64,000 nt of DNA from Mitsuaria sp. GD03876 (GCF_029840635.1 NZ_JAOCCU010000006.1:1-64000); one strand, 5' to 3'; shown: positions 18,019 through 26,521, counted from the first letter of the stretch. Numbers and translations: made by a program. Notes: generated by a model not told the origin, from the letters alone.

Positions 18019-19620
18019 ATGTCGCGAGATGAGTCCACGCACGGGTCCGGTGCGTCGGCCGCACCGCAGGATGGCGTCGAGCACGTCGGCGCGGCGCTGG
18101 ACTACGTGACCGACGCGGTGATCCTGTTGCGCCACGACTGGACGATCGAGTTCGTCAACGTCGCCTTCGAGCGCGCCTGCGGCCGCCAGCGCGAGGCCTT
18201 GATCGGCAGGAATTACTGGACCAGCCTGCCCGGGGTGATGGGCGGCCGCTTCGATGTCGAGGCGCGCGCGGCGATGCAGTCGCGCTCGGCCCACCTGTAC
18301 GAGGAATTCAATGCGCGCCTGAGCAAGTGGTTCGAGTGCCGCGCGTTTCCCTGCGAGCACGGGCTGGTCGTGCTGTTCATCGACGTCACGATGCGCAAGG
18401 CCGACGAGCTGACGCGGGTGGACCTCGAGGAGAAGCTGGTGCGCATCCAGCGGATGGAGTCGTTGGGCACCTTGGCCGGCGGCGTGGCGCACGACTTCAA
18501 CAACATCCTGGCGGCGATCCTCGGGCACGCCGGGATGATGCTGGACGAGCTGCCGGCGGGATCGCCGTTGCGATCGCACATGCAGCAGATCAAGCGGGCC
18601 GGCGACCGCGCGCGCGACATCGTGCAGCGCATCCTGGCGTACGCGCGCGGCAGCGGGCACGAGCTGTCCAAGCACCGGCTGCGGCCGCTGGTGGAGGACA
18701 GCATCGGGCTGCTGCGCTCGACGCTGCCGGCGACGGTGCGGCTGACGGTGGACCTGCACGGCGACCACTGCGTCGCGACGGTGGATCCGGCGGAGGTGCA
18801 GCAGGTGGTGCTGAACCTGTGCACGAACGCGTGGCAGGCGATGCCGGGCGGGCACGGGACGCTGCATGTCGGATTGCGCGCGGTTCACTTCGACGTGCCG
18901 CATGCGTTCGCGATCGGACGCGTGGCGCCGACGCGGTACGCGGAGCTGACGGTGCGCGACGACGGCCACGGCATGGCCGAGGACGTGACGAAGCGGCTGT
19001 TCGAGCCCTTCTTCACGACCAAGCCGCGCGGGCAGGGCACGGGGCTGGGGCTGCACATCGTGCACGGCATCGTGCATGCGCACGGCGGCGCGATCGACGT
19101 GCAGTCGCGGCCGGGCCAGGGGACGCTGTTCGCGGTCTACCTGCCGGTGGTGGGGGACGAGGCGGCGCCGCTGGACTCGTCGGCGCTGGCCAAGGTGGCC
19201 GATCCGGGCGAGGGCGAACACGTGATCTACGTGGACGACGACCCGATCGTGCTGCTGATGGTGGAGGCGCTGCTGAAGAAGGCCGGTTACGACGTGCGGA
19301 CCTACGCGACGCCCAGCGAGTGCCTGGACGACATCGAGCAGGGCCGGGCGCCGGTGCAGCTGCTGATCACCGACTTCAACATGCCGGGCATGAACGGGCT
19401 GGAGCTGGCGGTGGCGGTGCGGGCGACCCTGCCGCGGGTGCCGGTGATCATCACGACCGGCTACATCGGCGACGAGCTGACCGACGCGGCGGACCGGCTG
19501 GGCGGCGTGGCGGTGCTGCAGAAGGAGCGCAGCTTCGAGGAGCTCTCCGAGCTGGCGGCGCTGGCGCTGCGCGGGTTCCCGGAGTCGCGTTTCCTGGACA
19601 CGGGGCTGTCGCCGTTGTGA
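18019..19620 (+). CDS. hybrid sensor histidine kinase/response regulator
   Basis: Predicted 533-residue cytoplasmic signalling protein with no membrane segment. Domains in order: PAS (about 25-120), DHp with the H-box GGVAHDFNNILAAILGH, HATPase (N-box NLCTNAWQAM, G-boxes DDGHGMA and GTGLGLHIVHG), then a C-terminal receiver (IYVDDDP, phosphoacceptor in ITDFNMPGMNG, LQKERSF near the conserved Lys). The HDFNN H-box places it in the class often ending in a receiver and acting through phosphorelay or an unlinked output. The start at 18019 follows AGGGA. No cognate output regulator is adjacent. Confidence 0.9.
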   Translation: MSRDESTHGSGASAAPQDGVEHVGAALDYVTDAVILLRHDWTIEFVNVAFERACGRQREALIGRNYWTSLPGVMGGRFDVEARAAMQSRSAHLYEEFNARLSKWFECRAFPCEHGLVVLFIDVTMRKADELTRVDLEEKLVRIQRMESLGTLAGGVAHDFNNILAAILGHAGMMLDELPAGSPLRSHMQQIKRAGDRARDIVQRILAYARGSGHELSKHRLRPLVEDSIGLLRSTLPATVRLTVDLHGDHCVATVDPAEVQQVVLNLCTNAWQAMPGGHGTLHVGLRAVHFDVPHAFAIGRVAPTRYAELTVRDDGHGMAEDVTKRLFEPFFTTKPRGQGTGLGLHIVHGIVHAHGGAIDVQSRPGQGTLFAVYLPVVGDEAAPLDSSALAKVADPGEGEHVIYVDDDPIVLLMVEALLKKAGYDVRTYATPSECLDDIEQGRAPVQLLITDFNMPGMNGLELAVAVRATLPRVPVIITTGYIGDELTDAADRLGGVAVLQKERSFEELSELAALALRGFPESRFLDTGLSPL

Positions 19621-19637
19621 GCGGCGGCGCGCGGCGG

Positions 19638-20285
19638 TCAGCCCCAGCGGCCGCCGACGAACGGGTTGGTGCGGCGTTCCTCGCCGAAGCTGCTCTCGTC
19701 GCCGTGGCCGGGGATGAAGACGGTGTCGTCGCCCATGGGCCAGAGCCGCTCGGTGATCGAGCGGATCAGCGTGTCGTGGTCGCCGCCGGGGAAGTCGGTG
19801 CGGCCGATGCTGCCGGCGAAGAGCACGTCGCCGACGAAGCAGCGCCTGGCCGAAGCGGAACGGAAGACGACGTGGCCGGGCGTGTGGCCGGGGCAGTGGC
19901 GCACGGTGAGGGTTTCGTGGCCGATCTGGACGGTGTCGCCGTCCTCGAGCCAGCGGGTGGGGGTGAACATCTCGGCCGGCGTGAAGCCGAACATCGCGGC
20001 CTGCTGCGGCAGCGCGGTGATCCAGAACTGGTCGCCCACGTGAGGACCGACGATCGGGAGATCGCGCGTGCGGGCGAGCTCGCCGGTGCCGCCGGCGTGG
20101 TCGATGTGGGCGTGGGTGAGCCAGATCGCCTTCAGCGAGAGACCGAGGCGCTCGACTTCGGCGAGGAGCCGAGGGACCTCACCGCCCGGGTCGATGACGG
20201 CCGCGTCGTTCGTGACGTCGCACCAGACGATCGAGCAGTTCTGGCGGAAGGGGGTGACGGGGACGGTGTGATAACGGAGGGGCAT
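19638..20285 (-). CDS. MBL-fold hydrolase, YcbL/glyoxalase II-like
   Basis: Predicted 215-residue cytoplasmic metallohydrolase, the length of E. coli YcbL. The binuclear metal motif THAHIDHAGG, the downstream His in GHTPGHV, the bridging Asp in FVGDVLF and the last His in IPGHGDES are all present. The C-terminal glutathione-binding domain of true GloB is missing, so it is a type-II glyoxalase-like thioesterase rather than GloB itself. It runs convergently toward the hybrid kinase gene, and its start lies at the edge of the decayed region 20286-20937. Confidence 0.9.
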   Translation of the reverse strand: MPLRYHTVPVTPFRQNCSIVWCDVTNDAAVIDPGGEVPRLLAEVERLGLSLKAIWLTHAHIDHAGGTGELARTRDLPIVGPHVGDQFWITALPQQAAMFGFTPAEMFTPTRWLEDGDTVQIGHETLTVRHCPGHTPGHVVFRSASARRCFVGDVLFAGSIGRTDFPGGDHDTLIRSITERLWPMGDDTVFIPGHGDESSFGEERRTNPFVGGRWG

Positions 20286-20555
20286 GGGGGCGGAGTGAAA
20301 TCCGAAATCAAAGGATCGAATTCGGGATCAAAGGGCGGAATTTGATCTTGGGCTGAACATTCGTCTTGGAAGTCAAGGGGCAGAACTTTTGGACCGAAGG
20401 GCTTCGTGCGCGGGAGCCTTGGAGAAATCCTCTGTGCGCCGGACATGATGACATCACAGCGAAAGCGCCGCGCAAGGCTCAAGCGGCGCACTGAGATATT
20501 GCTCATGCAGCGCTCGGGCGCCTTCGATCCAGCGCTCGCCGCTTCCATCACTGGA

Positions 20556-20645
20556 CGGCAACTGGGCATGCTCAAGGGCAAGCTGCTCGTTCCGCCGGCC
20601 TTCGATGCGCCGCTGCCCGATGACGTCCTTGCGGAGTTTGAAGGT
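20556..20645 (+). pseudogene. remnant of Phd/YefM-type antitoxin C-terminus
   Basis: The frame reads RQLGMLKGKLLVPPAFDAP then LPDDVLAEFEG, the typical C-terminal tail of prevent-host-death antitoxins (LG..RGK....DFDAPLPDEVL..FEG). The normal N-terminal DNA-binding half is replaced by an unrelated Arg-rich frame, and no toxin follows. It joins an H-NS-like fragment at about 20641, so two gene ends appear fused by deletion or recombination. Confidence 0.65.
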
Positions 20646-20775
20646 GTACTGCGACCCTGCCAATCCGGCAAATACTTGGTCCGGGCGCGGCCGCGCCGCG
20701 AAGTGGCTGGCCGACCACGAGTCCCAGGGGCACAGTCGCCAGGAGTTCAAAGGTTTGACCAAGCCGCAGTGCTAG
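20641..20775 (+). pseudogene. remnant of H-NS-family protein, C-terminal DNA-binding domain
   Basis: In this frame the sequence reads KVYCDPANPANTWSGRGRAA, then KWLADHESQGHSRQEF, ending at a stop at 20773-20775. This is the H-NS/BpH3-type AT-hook-like domain (TWSGRGR..KWL). The N-terminal oligomerisation domain is missing; the preceding bases belong to the antitoxin remnant in another frame. Many mobile elements carry H-NS-like genes, which fits an old island edge. Confidence 0.65.
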
Positions 20776-20796
20776 TCGCCGTGACACGGCGGCCGT

Positions 20797-20886
20797 TCAT
20801 ACGCCCGGCGGCAGCGAGGCTTCCACTGCCTGCGCCTTGAACTCAGCGCTATGAATTCGCCGCGAGCGGTCGGGGGCCGATTGATC
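20797..20886 (-). pseudogene. remnant of IS66-family tnpA (OrfA)
   Basis: Read leftward, the segment encodes DQSAPDRSRRIHSAEFKAQ then AVEASLPPGV before a stop at 20797-20799. This matches the start of IS66-type TnpA proteins (APDRSRR.HSAEFKAQV...PGVS.AAVA). No other part of the IS and no terminal repeats are recognisable. It marks past transposon activity beside the island. Confidence 0.65.
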
Positions 20887-20937
20887 CCCGATGCGTTCAT
20901 GACCGGGGTGGCTCTTCGCCTCCAACACGCCGCGTGA

Positions 20938-23070
20938 TCAGGCCTTGAGCACGGGAATGTCGATCACGAAATCGACGCCGTCGGGTACGTTCCTGGCGGA
21001 GATCGTGCCGCCCATCTTTGAAAGATAGGTGGCTGCGACAAACAACCCCTGACCATGGTTCTCTTCGTCGGCGTCGCGTCGGTCCGACACCCCGTACTCA
21101 AAAATCCGATCGAGCAACTCCGAGGAAATGTGCGGACCGTTGTTGTGAATAGTGACTGATGCCGTTGTTGCCGCTGCCTCGAGGCGGATGATGATCGTTG
21201 TTCCGAGCGGCCTGTAGCGATTGGCGTTCTGCAGAATGTGTAGGAAAACGTCCTCTAGGGCCGCTTGGTCCGCACGGATCTCGACGCCAGATTCGGGGCC
21301 TTGATAGGTCACGTCTTCGATGCCGGCATGATGGGCGTTCTTTGCGGCGCTGTGCAGGTACGCCGAGAGATCCAGTCGCTCCTCCTCTAGTTCCGCACTC
21401 TGGATGCCATCCGAGGGGCTGGCGCTCCCATACAGAGCGGCGACGGCCTTGAGCATCCGTCGCACGTAGCCTGAGCCTTCCTTTGAGTCAGCAAGGACAG
21501 CTGAGAGCGACTGCAGGGGACCGCGGATCTCATGTCCGATGGCACGCAACATCGATCTCTCCTGCTGGATTCGCACCGTGTTTCTCTGCACGTCGTCTGC
21601 AATGCGCTTTAGCAGGTCGTCCAAGCCTGTGGCCAGCACACCAAGTTCGTCTTGACCTTTCAGCTCGGTGAAGTCGATGTTCTTCAAGTTGCCATCCGTG
21701 CGCACCGCAAGCGACACAAGGCGCGTCCGCCTGGTCAGACGCATCACCCGCCGCATGATCAAGAACTCGATGGCACCCCAGGCCAGCCCGGTCATCGCAA
21801 ACATCAGGACCGCGACGGTGGCGACCGACGCGGCGCTTCGCACGAGTTCGGGATCGAGTCCTCGCGCACTACGGTGGTGAACAATCTCGAAGCTATCGCC
21901 ACGCGTGCCAAAGGAGCGTCGCTCCTCCCGGCCAGGACCGACTCCGGTCAAATCGACGCCGACGAAACGAAGCGCTCTCGCCCCGATGGTCTGAATGCCA
22001 AGCCCTCCTGTGGCCGAGGGGCGCGCAAGCGAGAAGAGTTCGTGAAGTCCCTTTCCAGTCTTCTTGTAGATGGTGAGAGATTCCCCTGCTGCCACATAGC
22101 TGTCGATGTCCGAGGCACCGAACGGCACCGTGACGGTCTGCCCCGCCCGGGAGTCGAGAACGACGATCGCCTTCCCCTCATGGTTTGGTCCGCTGATTAC
22201 GGCATCAAGCTGGAGATCATTGGGGGCTACCCGGCGCCCGTCGCCTCGGCTCCAACGGTCTCGCGGGATCGCAATCGAGAACGAGTTCTCGCGCAGGCAG
22301 GTGGAGGCATCTCCATTCGGATCGATGCATTCGCCTTCGATGATCCAGGCACCAGTGAAGTCCGGCCTCCACGTGATGGGAACGCCGCTCGCATCGAGTC
22401 GATAGGCCGTCAGACTCAGCCCATCGCGCGCCCGATGGGTCCTTCGATCGATGGGGAGTTGCACCGGAAGAATCCACTCATGCTTATCCTTGCCGTCCTG
22501 GAGCGTGAGCCGAATCCGATGCGCATCCTGGAAGCGGCGCGCCAGTTGGCGATCTGCGTCAAGTGATCTGGGGTCGATGAATACGTGAGGCACCAGACGG
22601 CTGGACAGGAACGTGCCGGTGATGAGCAGGCGCCCCCGCACCTCTGCCGAGTCCCCCTTGCGCACGCCCACGCAAATGGATCCCTGGTCGAGGAGCGAGT
22701 CCGGACCTGCTTTGAACAGGATCGGGCACCCGACGGCGCGCACCTGATCAAGCACCACTCCGGGCATATCGGCCTGGATCTCGGAGAAGGGCAGGATCAC
22801 CGGGCGCAGCGGTGTGGGGGCCGAGACCATCCGCGAAGGGTTTGCAAGTGCCAGCTGTCCAGCCGGACTCAGCAGCCGCTCCACCACGCGCTGTTCCGCA
22901 GCCTCGCGATGCTTAAGCTGCTCGGCATCGCTGCGCTCCTTCTGGGTCCGAATCGTCAGATACGGCAGCGCGACGGTGACGATCAGAAAGACCGAGAAGG
23001 CGCCGCGGATGGTGATGCGTATCTGATTCGCCTGGAACCATCGAATCAGACTGGTCACCGGCTCACCCAT
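20938..23070 (-). CDS. membrane sensor histidine kinase
   Basis: Predicted 710-residue kinase. TM1 lies near residues 20-40, followed by a large extracytoplasmic sensor region, TM2 near residues 430-455 (ASVATVAVLMFAMTGLAWGA) and a HAMP-like linker. The kinase core has H-box RAIGHEIRGPLQSL, N-box ILQNANRYRP, and G-boxes FEYGVSD and NHGQGLFVAATYLSKMGG. The sensor region matches no family I know. It is translated with the response regulator upstream; ATG at 23070 overlaps that gene's stop by 16 bases, and a GTG just downstream is an alternative. Codon use is less GC-rich than the flanks. The partial kinase at 63553 is a close paralogue, suggesting duplication or exchange. Confidence 0.88.
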   Translation of the reverse strand: MGEPVTSLIRWFQANQIRITIRGAFSVFLIVTVALPYLTIRTQKERSDAEQLKHREAAEQRVVERLLSPAGQLALANPSRMVSAPTPLRPVILPFSEIQADMPGVVLDQVRAVGCPILFKAGPDSLLDQGSICVGVRKGDSAEVRGRLLITGTFLSSRLVPHVFIDPRSLDADRQLARRFQDAHRIRLTLQDGKDKHEWILPVQLPIDRRTHRARDGLSLTAYRLDASGVPITWRPDFTGAWIIEGECIDPNGDASTCLRENSFSIAIPRDRWSRGDGRRVAPNDLQLDAVISGPNHEGKAIVVLDSRAGQTVTVPFGASDIDSYVAAGESLTIYKKTGKGLHELFSLARPSATGGLGIQTIGARALRFVGVDLTGVGPGREERRSFGTRGDSFEIVHHRSARGLDPELVRSAASVATVAVLMFAMTGLAWGAIEFLIMRRVMRLTRRTRLVSLAVRTDGNLKNIDFTELKGQDELGVLATGLDDLLKRIADDVQRNTVRIQQERSMLRAIGHEIRGPLQSLSAVLADSKEGSGYVRRMLKAVAALYGSASPSDGIQSAELEEERLDLSAYLHSAAKNAHHAGIEDVTYQGPESGVEIRADQAALEDVFLHILQNANRYRPLGTTIIIRLEAAATTASVTIHNNGPHISSELLDRIFEYGVSDRRDADEENHGQGLFVAATYLSKMGGTISARNVPDGVDFVIDIPVLKA

Positions 23071-23741
23071 CGATAGCCACGCAGCGGCTCGGCGACGATG
23101 CCGTTCCACTTCTTGCCCTCTACGTCGCTGAACGCCGCGCGTATCTGGCTGATCTGACGCTTCAAGTTGGCGGTGTTCTTGCCGCTGGTGAGGAACTCGT
23201 AGAGATCCTCGTAGGAGACCGTCGGGTCCTTGTCGTTGCGGCGCGTGTAGATGGCATGGAGCAGGCGCTGCTGAGTCGCGGCTAAGTTCAGTCGGTGGCC
23301 CTTCCACGTAGGGTGGGCGGAGATCAACGGGTCGATGTGGAGCGGATCCTCTTCGACCTGCGTCTTGCCATCACCCGCGCCCAGCATGCTGAGCAAGGTC
23401 TGGTTGAAATCGTGTTCCCCAACTGGCTTCTGAAGATAGTCCCAGGCCTCCAACGCTTTCATGACACCGCGGTAGAGGTCGGCGGGCATCCCGGTGACGA
23501 CCAGGATGGGAACGATGCGCGACTTGGTCGCTTCATGGATGAGAGAGACCCCCGCATTGCGTTCGGCGCCCAACTCGATGTCCAGCGTGATCAGGTCATA
23601 GGCCGTGGTGCGGATGGCGACCTCCGCGTCCTTGCGTGTGAACAGCTGGTCAATCTGAGCGCCAGGAACAGCCTTGGAAGCCCATTGCGCCAGTTGGTTG
23701 CTGGTGGGAAGGTCGTCTTCAATGATGGCGATTCTTGGCAT
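23055..23741 (-). CDS. response regulator, receiver plus winged helix
   Basis: Predicted 228-residue protein. The N-terminal receiver has the acidic pair in IIEDD, phosphoacceptor Asp in LITLDIELGAE, VVTGM and the Lys in LQKPVG. The C-terminal about 90 residues look like an OmpR/PhoB-type winged helix (LNLAATQQRLLHAIYTRRN, SGKNTANLKRQISQIRAAF, PLRGYRWVSR), so it should bind DNA. It heads a leftward operon with the histidine kinase and is divergent from the DUF3892/CBASS genes with a 211-bp gap that holds a repeat-and-palindrome element. Confidence 0.88.
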   Translation of the reverse strand: MPRIAIIEDDLPTSNQLAQWASKAVPGAQIDQLFTRKDAEVAIRTTAYDLITLDIELGAERNAGVSLIHEATKSRIVPILVVTGMPADLYRGVMKALEAWDYLQKPVGEHDFNQTLLSMLGAGDGKTQVEEDPLHIDPLISAHPTWKGHRLNLAATQQRLLHAIYTRRNDKDPTVSYEDLYEFLTSGKNTANLKRQISQIRAAFSDVEGKKWNGIVAEPLRGYRWVSR

Positions 23742-23796
23742 GGGGCAGTCTGTGGCGCTCCTCGCGAGTGTCGGTGCATTGTGGAAAAGAGTCCGT

Positions 23797-23829
23797 CCAC
23801 GTCGGTGAAGATTCCTTCACCCACGTCGG
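23797..23829. promoter_or_regulatory. candidate operator in the island divergent promoter
   Basis: A 9-bp direct repeat CCACGTCGG occurs at 23797-23805 and 23821-23829 (24-bp period). Between and overlapping them is a perfect 7-bp dyad GGTGAAG-attc-CTTCACC (23804-23821). This arrangement in the gap between the response regulator and the DUF3892/CBASS genes suits binding of a dimeric regulator. That the binding protein is the adjacent response regulator is an inference. Confidence 0.45.
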
Positions 23830-23952
23830 CTTTCCCTATCCGCCGGGAACACATCCGCACCTGACGGCAATGAATGTGTTGCCGGAGAAGCCTAGAACGG
23901 TTCCCAGGGGGCAATCGAAGATCCAGGTGTCGACTTCTTCTTAGACAAGCCC

Positions 23953-24261
23953 ATGACGACCACGACCTTCAAATGCACCGGCAAGCGCCTGAGCGGTGGC
24001 ACCGGTCACGAACACATCAGCCACCTGGCCTGGGTCAAGTGGCAAGGCAGCCAGGAAACGAACGAACGTGGGATCAGCACGCGCGAGCAGATGGTCGCCT
24101 TCATCGAAGCCAACGGGGACAGTGTGGTGTGGTGTCCGGATCGCAACCCTCAGGTCTCAGGAGCATGGGTGCACGCCCAGAACAATGGTCGGATCAAGTA
24201 CGTACGCACCGTGGCCGATGGCCGCACCACGGACAACTTGCTTTCTCTGCCTGACATGTGA
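23953..24261 (+). CDS. DUF3892 domain protein
   Basis: Predicted 102-residue soluble protein that fits DUF3892 end to end: CTGKRLSGGTGHEHISHLAW, then STREQMVAFIEANGD, then VRTVADGRTTDNLLSLPDM at the C-terminus. The family has no established biochemical function; it is small, often encoded in mobile or accessory regions. It is the first rightward gene after the two-component system and lies 147 bp before the Cap15-like effector on the same strand, so co-expression with CBASS is possible. No ribosome site of note is seen before 23953. Confidence 0.75.
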   Translation: MTTTTFKCTGKRLSGGTGHEHISHLAWVKWQGSQETNERGISTREQMVAFIEANGDSVVWCPDRNPQVSGAWVHAQNNGRIKYVRTVADGRTTDNLLSLPDM

Positions 24262-24408
24262 GCGCTCAAGCGCGCCCGTTGCGCGATCCAAAGAGGGCAA
24301 CACCAGGCCCCGCAGCACTGCGCCACCCTGCACGCAGGCGCGGGGCAAGGGGCCTCGGCCGATCTTTTCTACACGGAACACGCCACTACTTCCAAGGATC
24401 AATCGCAG

Positions 24409-25047
24409 ATGATCGCTCCGCAGGAACACGAATATTCAGTCATGGGAGGAGCCAACCGGGCCAGCGTTGGCCGACTCCTGAGCTTCGCCGCCAGTGCTGT
24501 CTCAGCCGCGCTGGTGTTCTCGTTGCTCACGGCCGTCGACCTCGCGCATAGGCTTGGATGGAATGTGAACGTCCCGCCAACGCTGCTGTCGCTCCTGGGC
24601 GCCGGGGCGGTGTTCGGCGCGCTGTATGGCGTCCTGAACCGATGGGCGTGGAAGTGGCCTGGCATCGGACTCGCGCTGAAGGTTCCCGACGTCTCGGGCA
24701 CCTGGGACTGCGTTGGAAAAACGCTCGGCAGCGATGGCAGCACGCGGTACGAGTGGGTCGCGGAGGTCACGATCGTTCAATCCTGGGACAAGCTCCGCAT
24801 CCGTCTGGCGACGTCGACCTCGGGTTCGAGCAGCATCAGCGCGGCACTTGCTCACGACAGCGTCGATGGCTTTGTACTGCTCTACCACTACCGCAACGAC
24901 CCGAAGGCGGGAGCAGTGGGTCTCGCGGCCCACGCTGGTTGCGCGGTGATGACGATCGCCAAAGACGTGCAGTCCGCGGCCGGGGACTACTTCAACGGCC
25001 GTGGGCGCATGACCTTTGGAACGATGAGCTGGACGAAGAGGAAGTGA
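24409..25047 (+). CDS. cap15: CBASS effector, Cap15-like 2TM beta-barrel protein
   Basis: Predicted 212-residue membrane protein. Two transmembrane helices lie near residues 20-45 (LSFAASAVSAALVFSLLTAV) and 57-80 (LSLLGAGAVFGALYGVLN). A beta-rich domain follows from VSGTWDCVGKT to GRMTFGTMSWTKRK. This is the Cap15/S-2TM-beta architecture: the barrel binds the cyclic oligonucleotide made by a CD-NTase, and oligomers then disrupt the inner membrane to cause abortive infection. The stop overlaps the CD-NTase start by one base (TGATG), so the two are translationally coupled. ATG 24409 gives a short N-terminus; ATG 24442 is possible. The assignment rests on architecture plus partner. Confidence 0.8.
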   Translation: MIAPQEHEYSVMGGANRASVGRLLSFAASAVSAALVFSLLTAVDLAHRLGWNVNVPPTLLSLLGAGAVFGALYGVLNRWAWKWPGIGLALKVPDVSGTWDCVGKTLGSDGSTRYEWVAEVTIVQSWDKLRIRLATSTSGSSSISAALAHDSVDGFVLLYHYRNDPKAGAVGLAAHAGCAVMTIAKDVQSAAGDYFNGRGRMTFGTMSWTKRK

Positions 25048-26180
25048 TGGCCACCGAAATCAACACCCGACTCTCTCAACTGCGCGCGCGCCGTTCGGGA
25101 GCCACGCCAACGAGCACCTTCTCGGAAGCGCCATCCATCTTCAATCGAGGCTTCGCCGCCGACGCCGCGAGTATTGAGAGCTGGGAGACCCGCGGCAGTG
25201 CTTCCCAGCGCTGGACGCGGTACGCCATTGGGGCCATGCAGGCTGTCGACCGGAGGTACACCGAGATCAGCAAGGAGACGGGCGAGCGTGTTGCCAGTCA
25301 GTTGCGGGACCGGTTCGCGAGAGCGGGCATCAATGCCGAGTTCAGGCTGCAAGGCTCGGTACCGCTCGATGTCCACATCAAAGGCGTGAGTGACGTCGAT
25401 GTCTTGGCGATTACCAAGGACTTCTACACATACAGCCCCGCTGGTGCGACAGCTCTGGGAGGCGGGTATGTCAATCCAAGCGTCCGCACTTCGAGTGGAG
25501 TCCTGAGTGAGCTGCGACGGCAGGCGGAGCGCGATCTGGAAGATGCCTTTCCTGCCGCTAACGTTGACAAGAGCGGAGCCAAGGCGGTGAAGGTGACTGG
25601 CGGATCACTGGCGCGATCCGTCGATGTGGTGCCAGCCCATTGGTACGACACCAAGGCGTATCAAGACAGCGGTCAACTCGCTCACCGGGCTGTCACGATC
25701 TACAACAAGACGACGGGCCAGACGATCGACAACTGGCCGTTCCTTCACATTGAACGGGTGGGCAATCGCTGCGACAGCGTCCTGGGAGGTCTGCGTAAAG
25801 CGATCCGTCTCTGCAAGAGCGTCAAGGCGGATTCGGACCGCAACATCCAACTGTCGAGCTACGACATCGCCGCGATCATGTATCACGCTGACATGAGCGC
25901 GTTGCGCCTTGGGCAGTACAGCGACCTTGCAGTGCTCGCTGAAACTCAGCGACATCTCGACGCCCTCTACCATGACTCGGCAACAGCGAACGGGCTGTGG
26001 GTGCCCGATGGAAGTCGGATGATCTTCGACAGCGCGGAAAAGCGCAGTTGGCTGTTAAGTCTGTCTGTGGAGATGGATGAACTTCTGAAGCATGTTTACG
26101 AGGAGAGCTTCCCTGCACTGACCAGCCCGTCGCAGTCTCCTTTTGTGCAGCGGGAGTTGGTCAAGGCGCTGAAGGTGTAG
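25047..26180 (+). CDS. CBASS CD-NTase (cGAS/DncV-like nucleotidyltransferase)
   Basis: Predicted 377-residue nucleotidyltransferase that should make a cyclic di- or trinucleotide on phage infection. The active site is clear: GS at residues 103-104 (RLQGSVPLDVHIKG), the DVD pair at 116 and 118 (SDVDVLAI), and the third acidic residue at 193 (RSVDVVPAHW). The C-terminal helical domain has KAIRLCKSVKAD and LSSYDIAAIMYHADM. With the preceding Cap15-like effector it forms a minimal two-gene, type I-like CBASS; no Cap2/Cap3 ubiquitin-like or HORMA/TRIP13 genes are present. Clade and product nucleotide cannot be told by eye. Confidence 0.88.
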   Translation: MATEINTRLSQLRARRSGATPTSTFSEAPSIFNRGFAADAASIESWETRGSASQRWTRYAIGAMQAVDRRYTEISKETGERVASQLRDRFARAGINAEFRLQGSVPLDVHIKGVSDVDVLAITKDFYTYSPAGATALGGGYVNPSVRTSSGVLSELRRQAERDLEDAFPAANVDKSGAKAVKVTGGSLARSVDVVPAHWYDTKAYQDSGQLAHRAVTIYNKTTGQTIDNWPFLHIERVGNRCDSVLGGLRKAIRLCKSVKADSDRNIQLSSYDIAAIMYHADMSALRLGQYSDLAVLAETQRHLDALYHDSATANGLWVPDGSRMIFDSAEKRSWLLSLSVEMDELLKHVYEESFPALTSPSQSPFVQRELVKALKV

Positions 26181-26521
26181 AAGATCGCGGCGTCGTACGG
26201 GGATCGGGGACCAACTGATTCGGTCCTTTGATTCATCGTCCTGCCCAACGCTAGATGCACCAGCGGATCCTGTTCAGCCCCTTTTCAACAAGATGGATCA
26301 ACGTCGAAGCTATCGCTGATCAGAGAGAAAGCTGCGGAACCAGCAGTTCGGTCCTTTTATTCGGCACCTCAGGAGGGAGGGTTCGACACGGCGTTGGGCC
26401 GACATCGTAGTCCCGCGCCGGGTCACCGCGAGGTTCGAGGCTACCGACGCTCGAGACATCCGGCGCTCGAGGCCCAGCGAGACACGGTGCTAGGCTGCGC
26501 GCCTCCTGCCGGGATCCATCG
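26181..26521. other. non-coding gap with imperfect direct repeat
   Basis: No gene is apparent. A 16-bp direct repeat, TTCGGTCCTTTGATTC at 26219-26234 and TTCGGTCCTTTTATTC at 26347-26362 (15 of 16 match), brackets 112 bp. Its base composition resembles the island. It may mark the right boundary of the CBASS island or carry the promoter of the acetyltransferase; neither can be shown. Confidence 0.4.

Noticed and set aside
20406-20840. A complete 144-residue gene across the remnant region
   Set aside because: The frame joins an antitoxin tail to Arg-rich nonsense where a second frame carries an H-NS domain; it is better explained as two fused remnants.
24558-25046. Upstream extension of the CD-NTase frame
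   Set aside because: The longer frame overlaps the whole Cap15-like gene and has low-complexity composition; the TGATG junction at 25045-25049 gives the natural start.
26219-26362. Phage or integrase attachment sites flanking the CBASS
   Set aside because: The 16-bp direct repeats are both on the right side of the island, not at opposite ends, and no integrase or tRNA gene is nearby.
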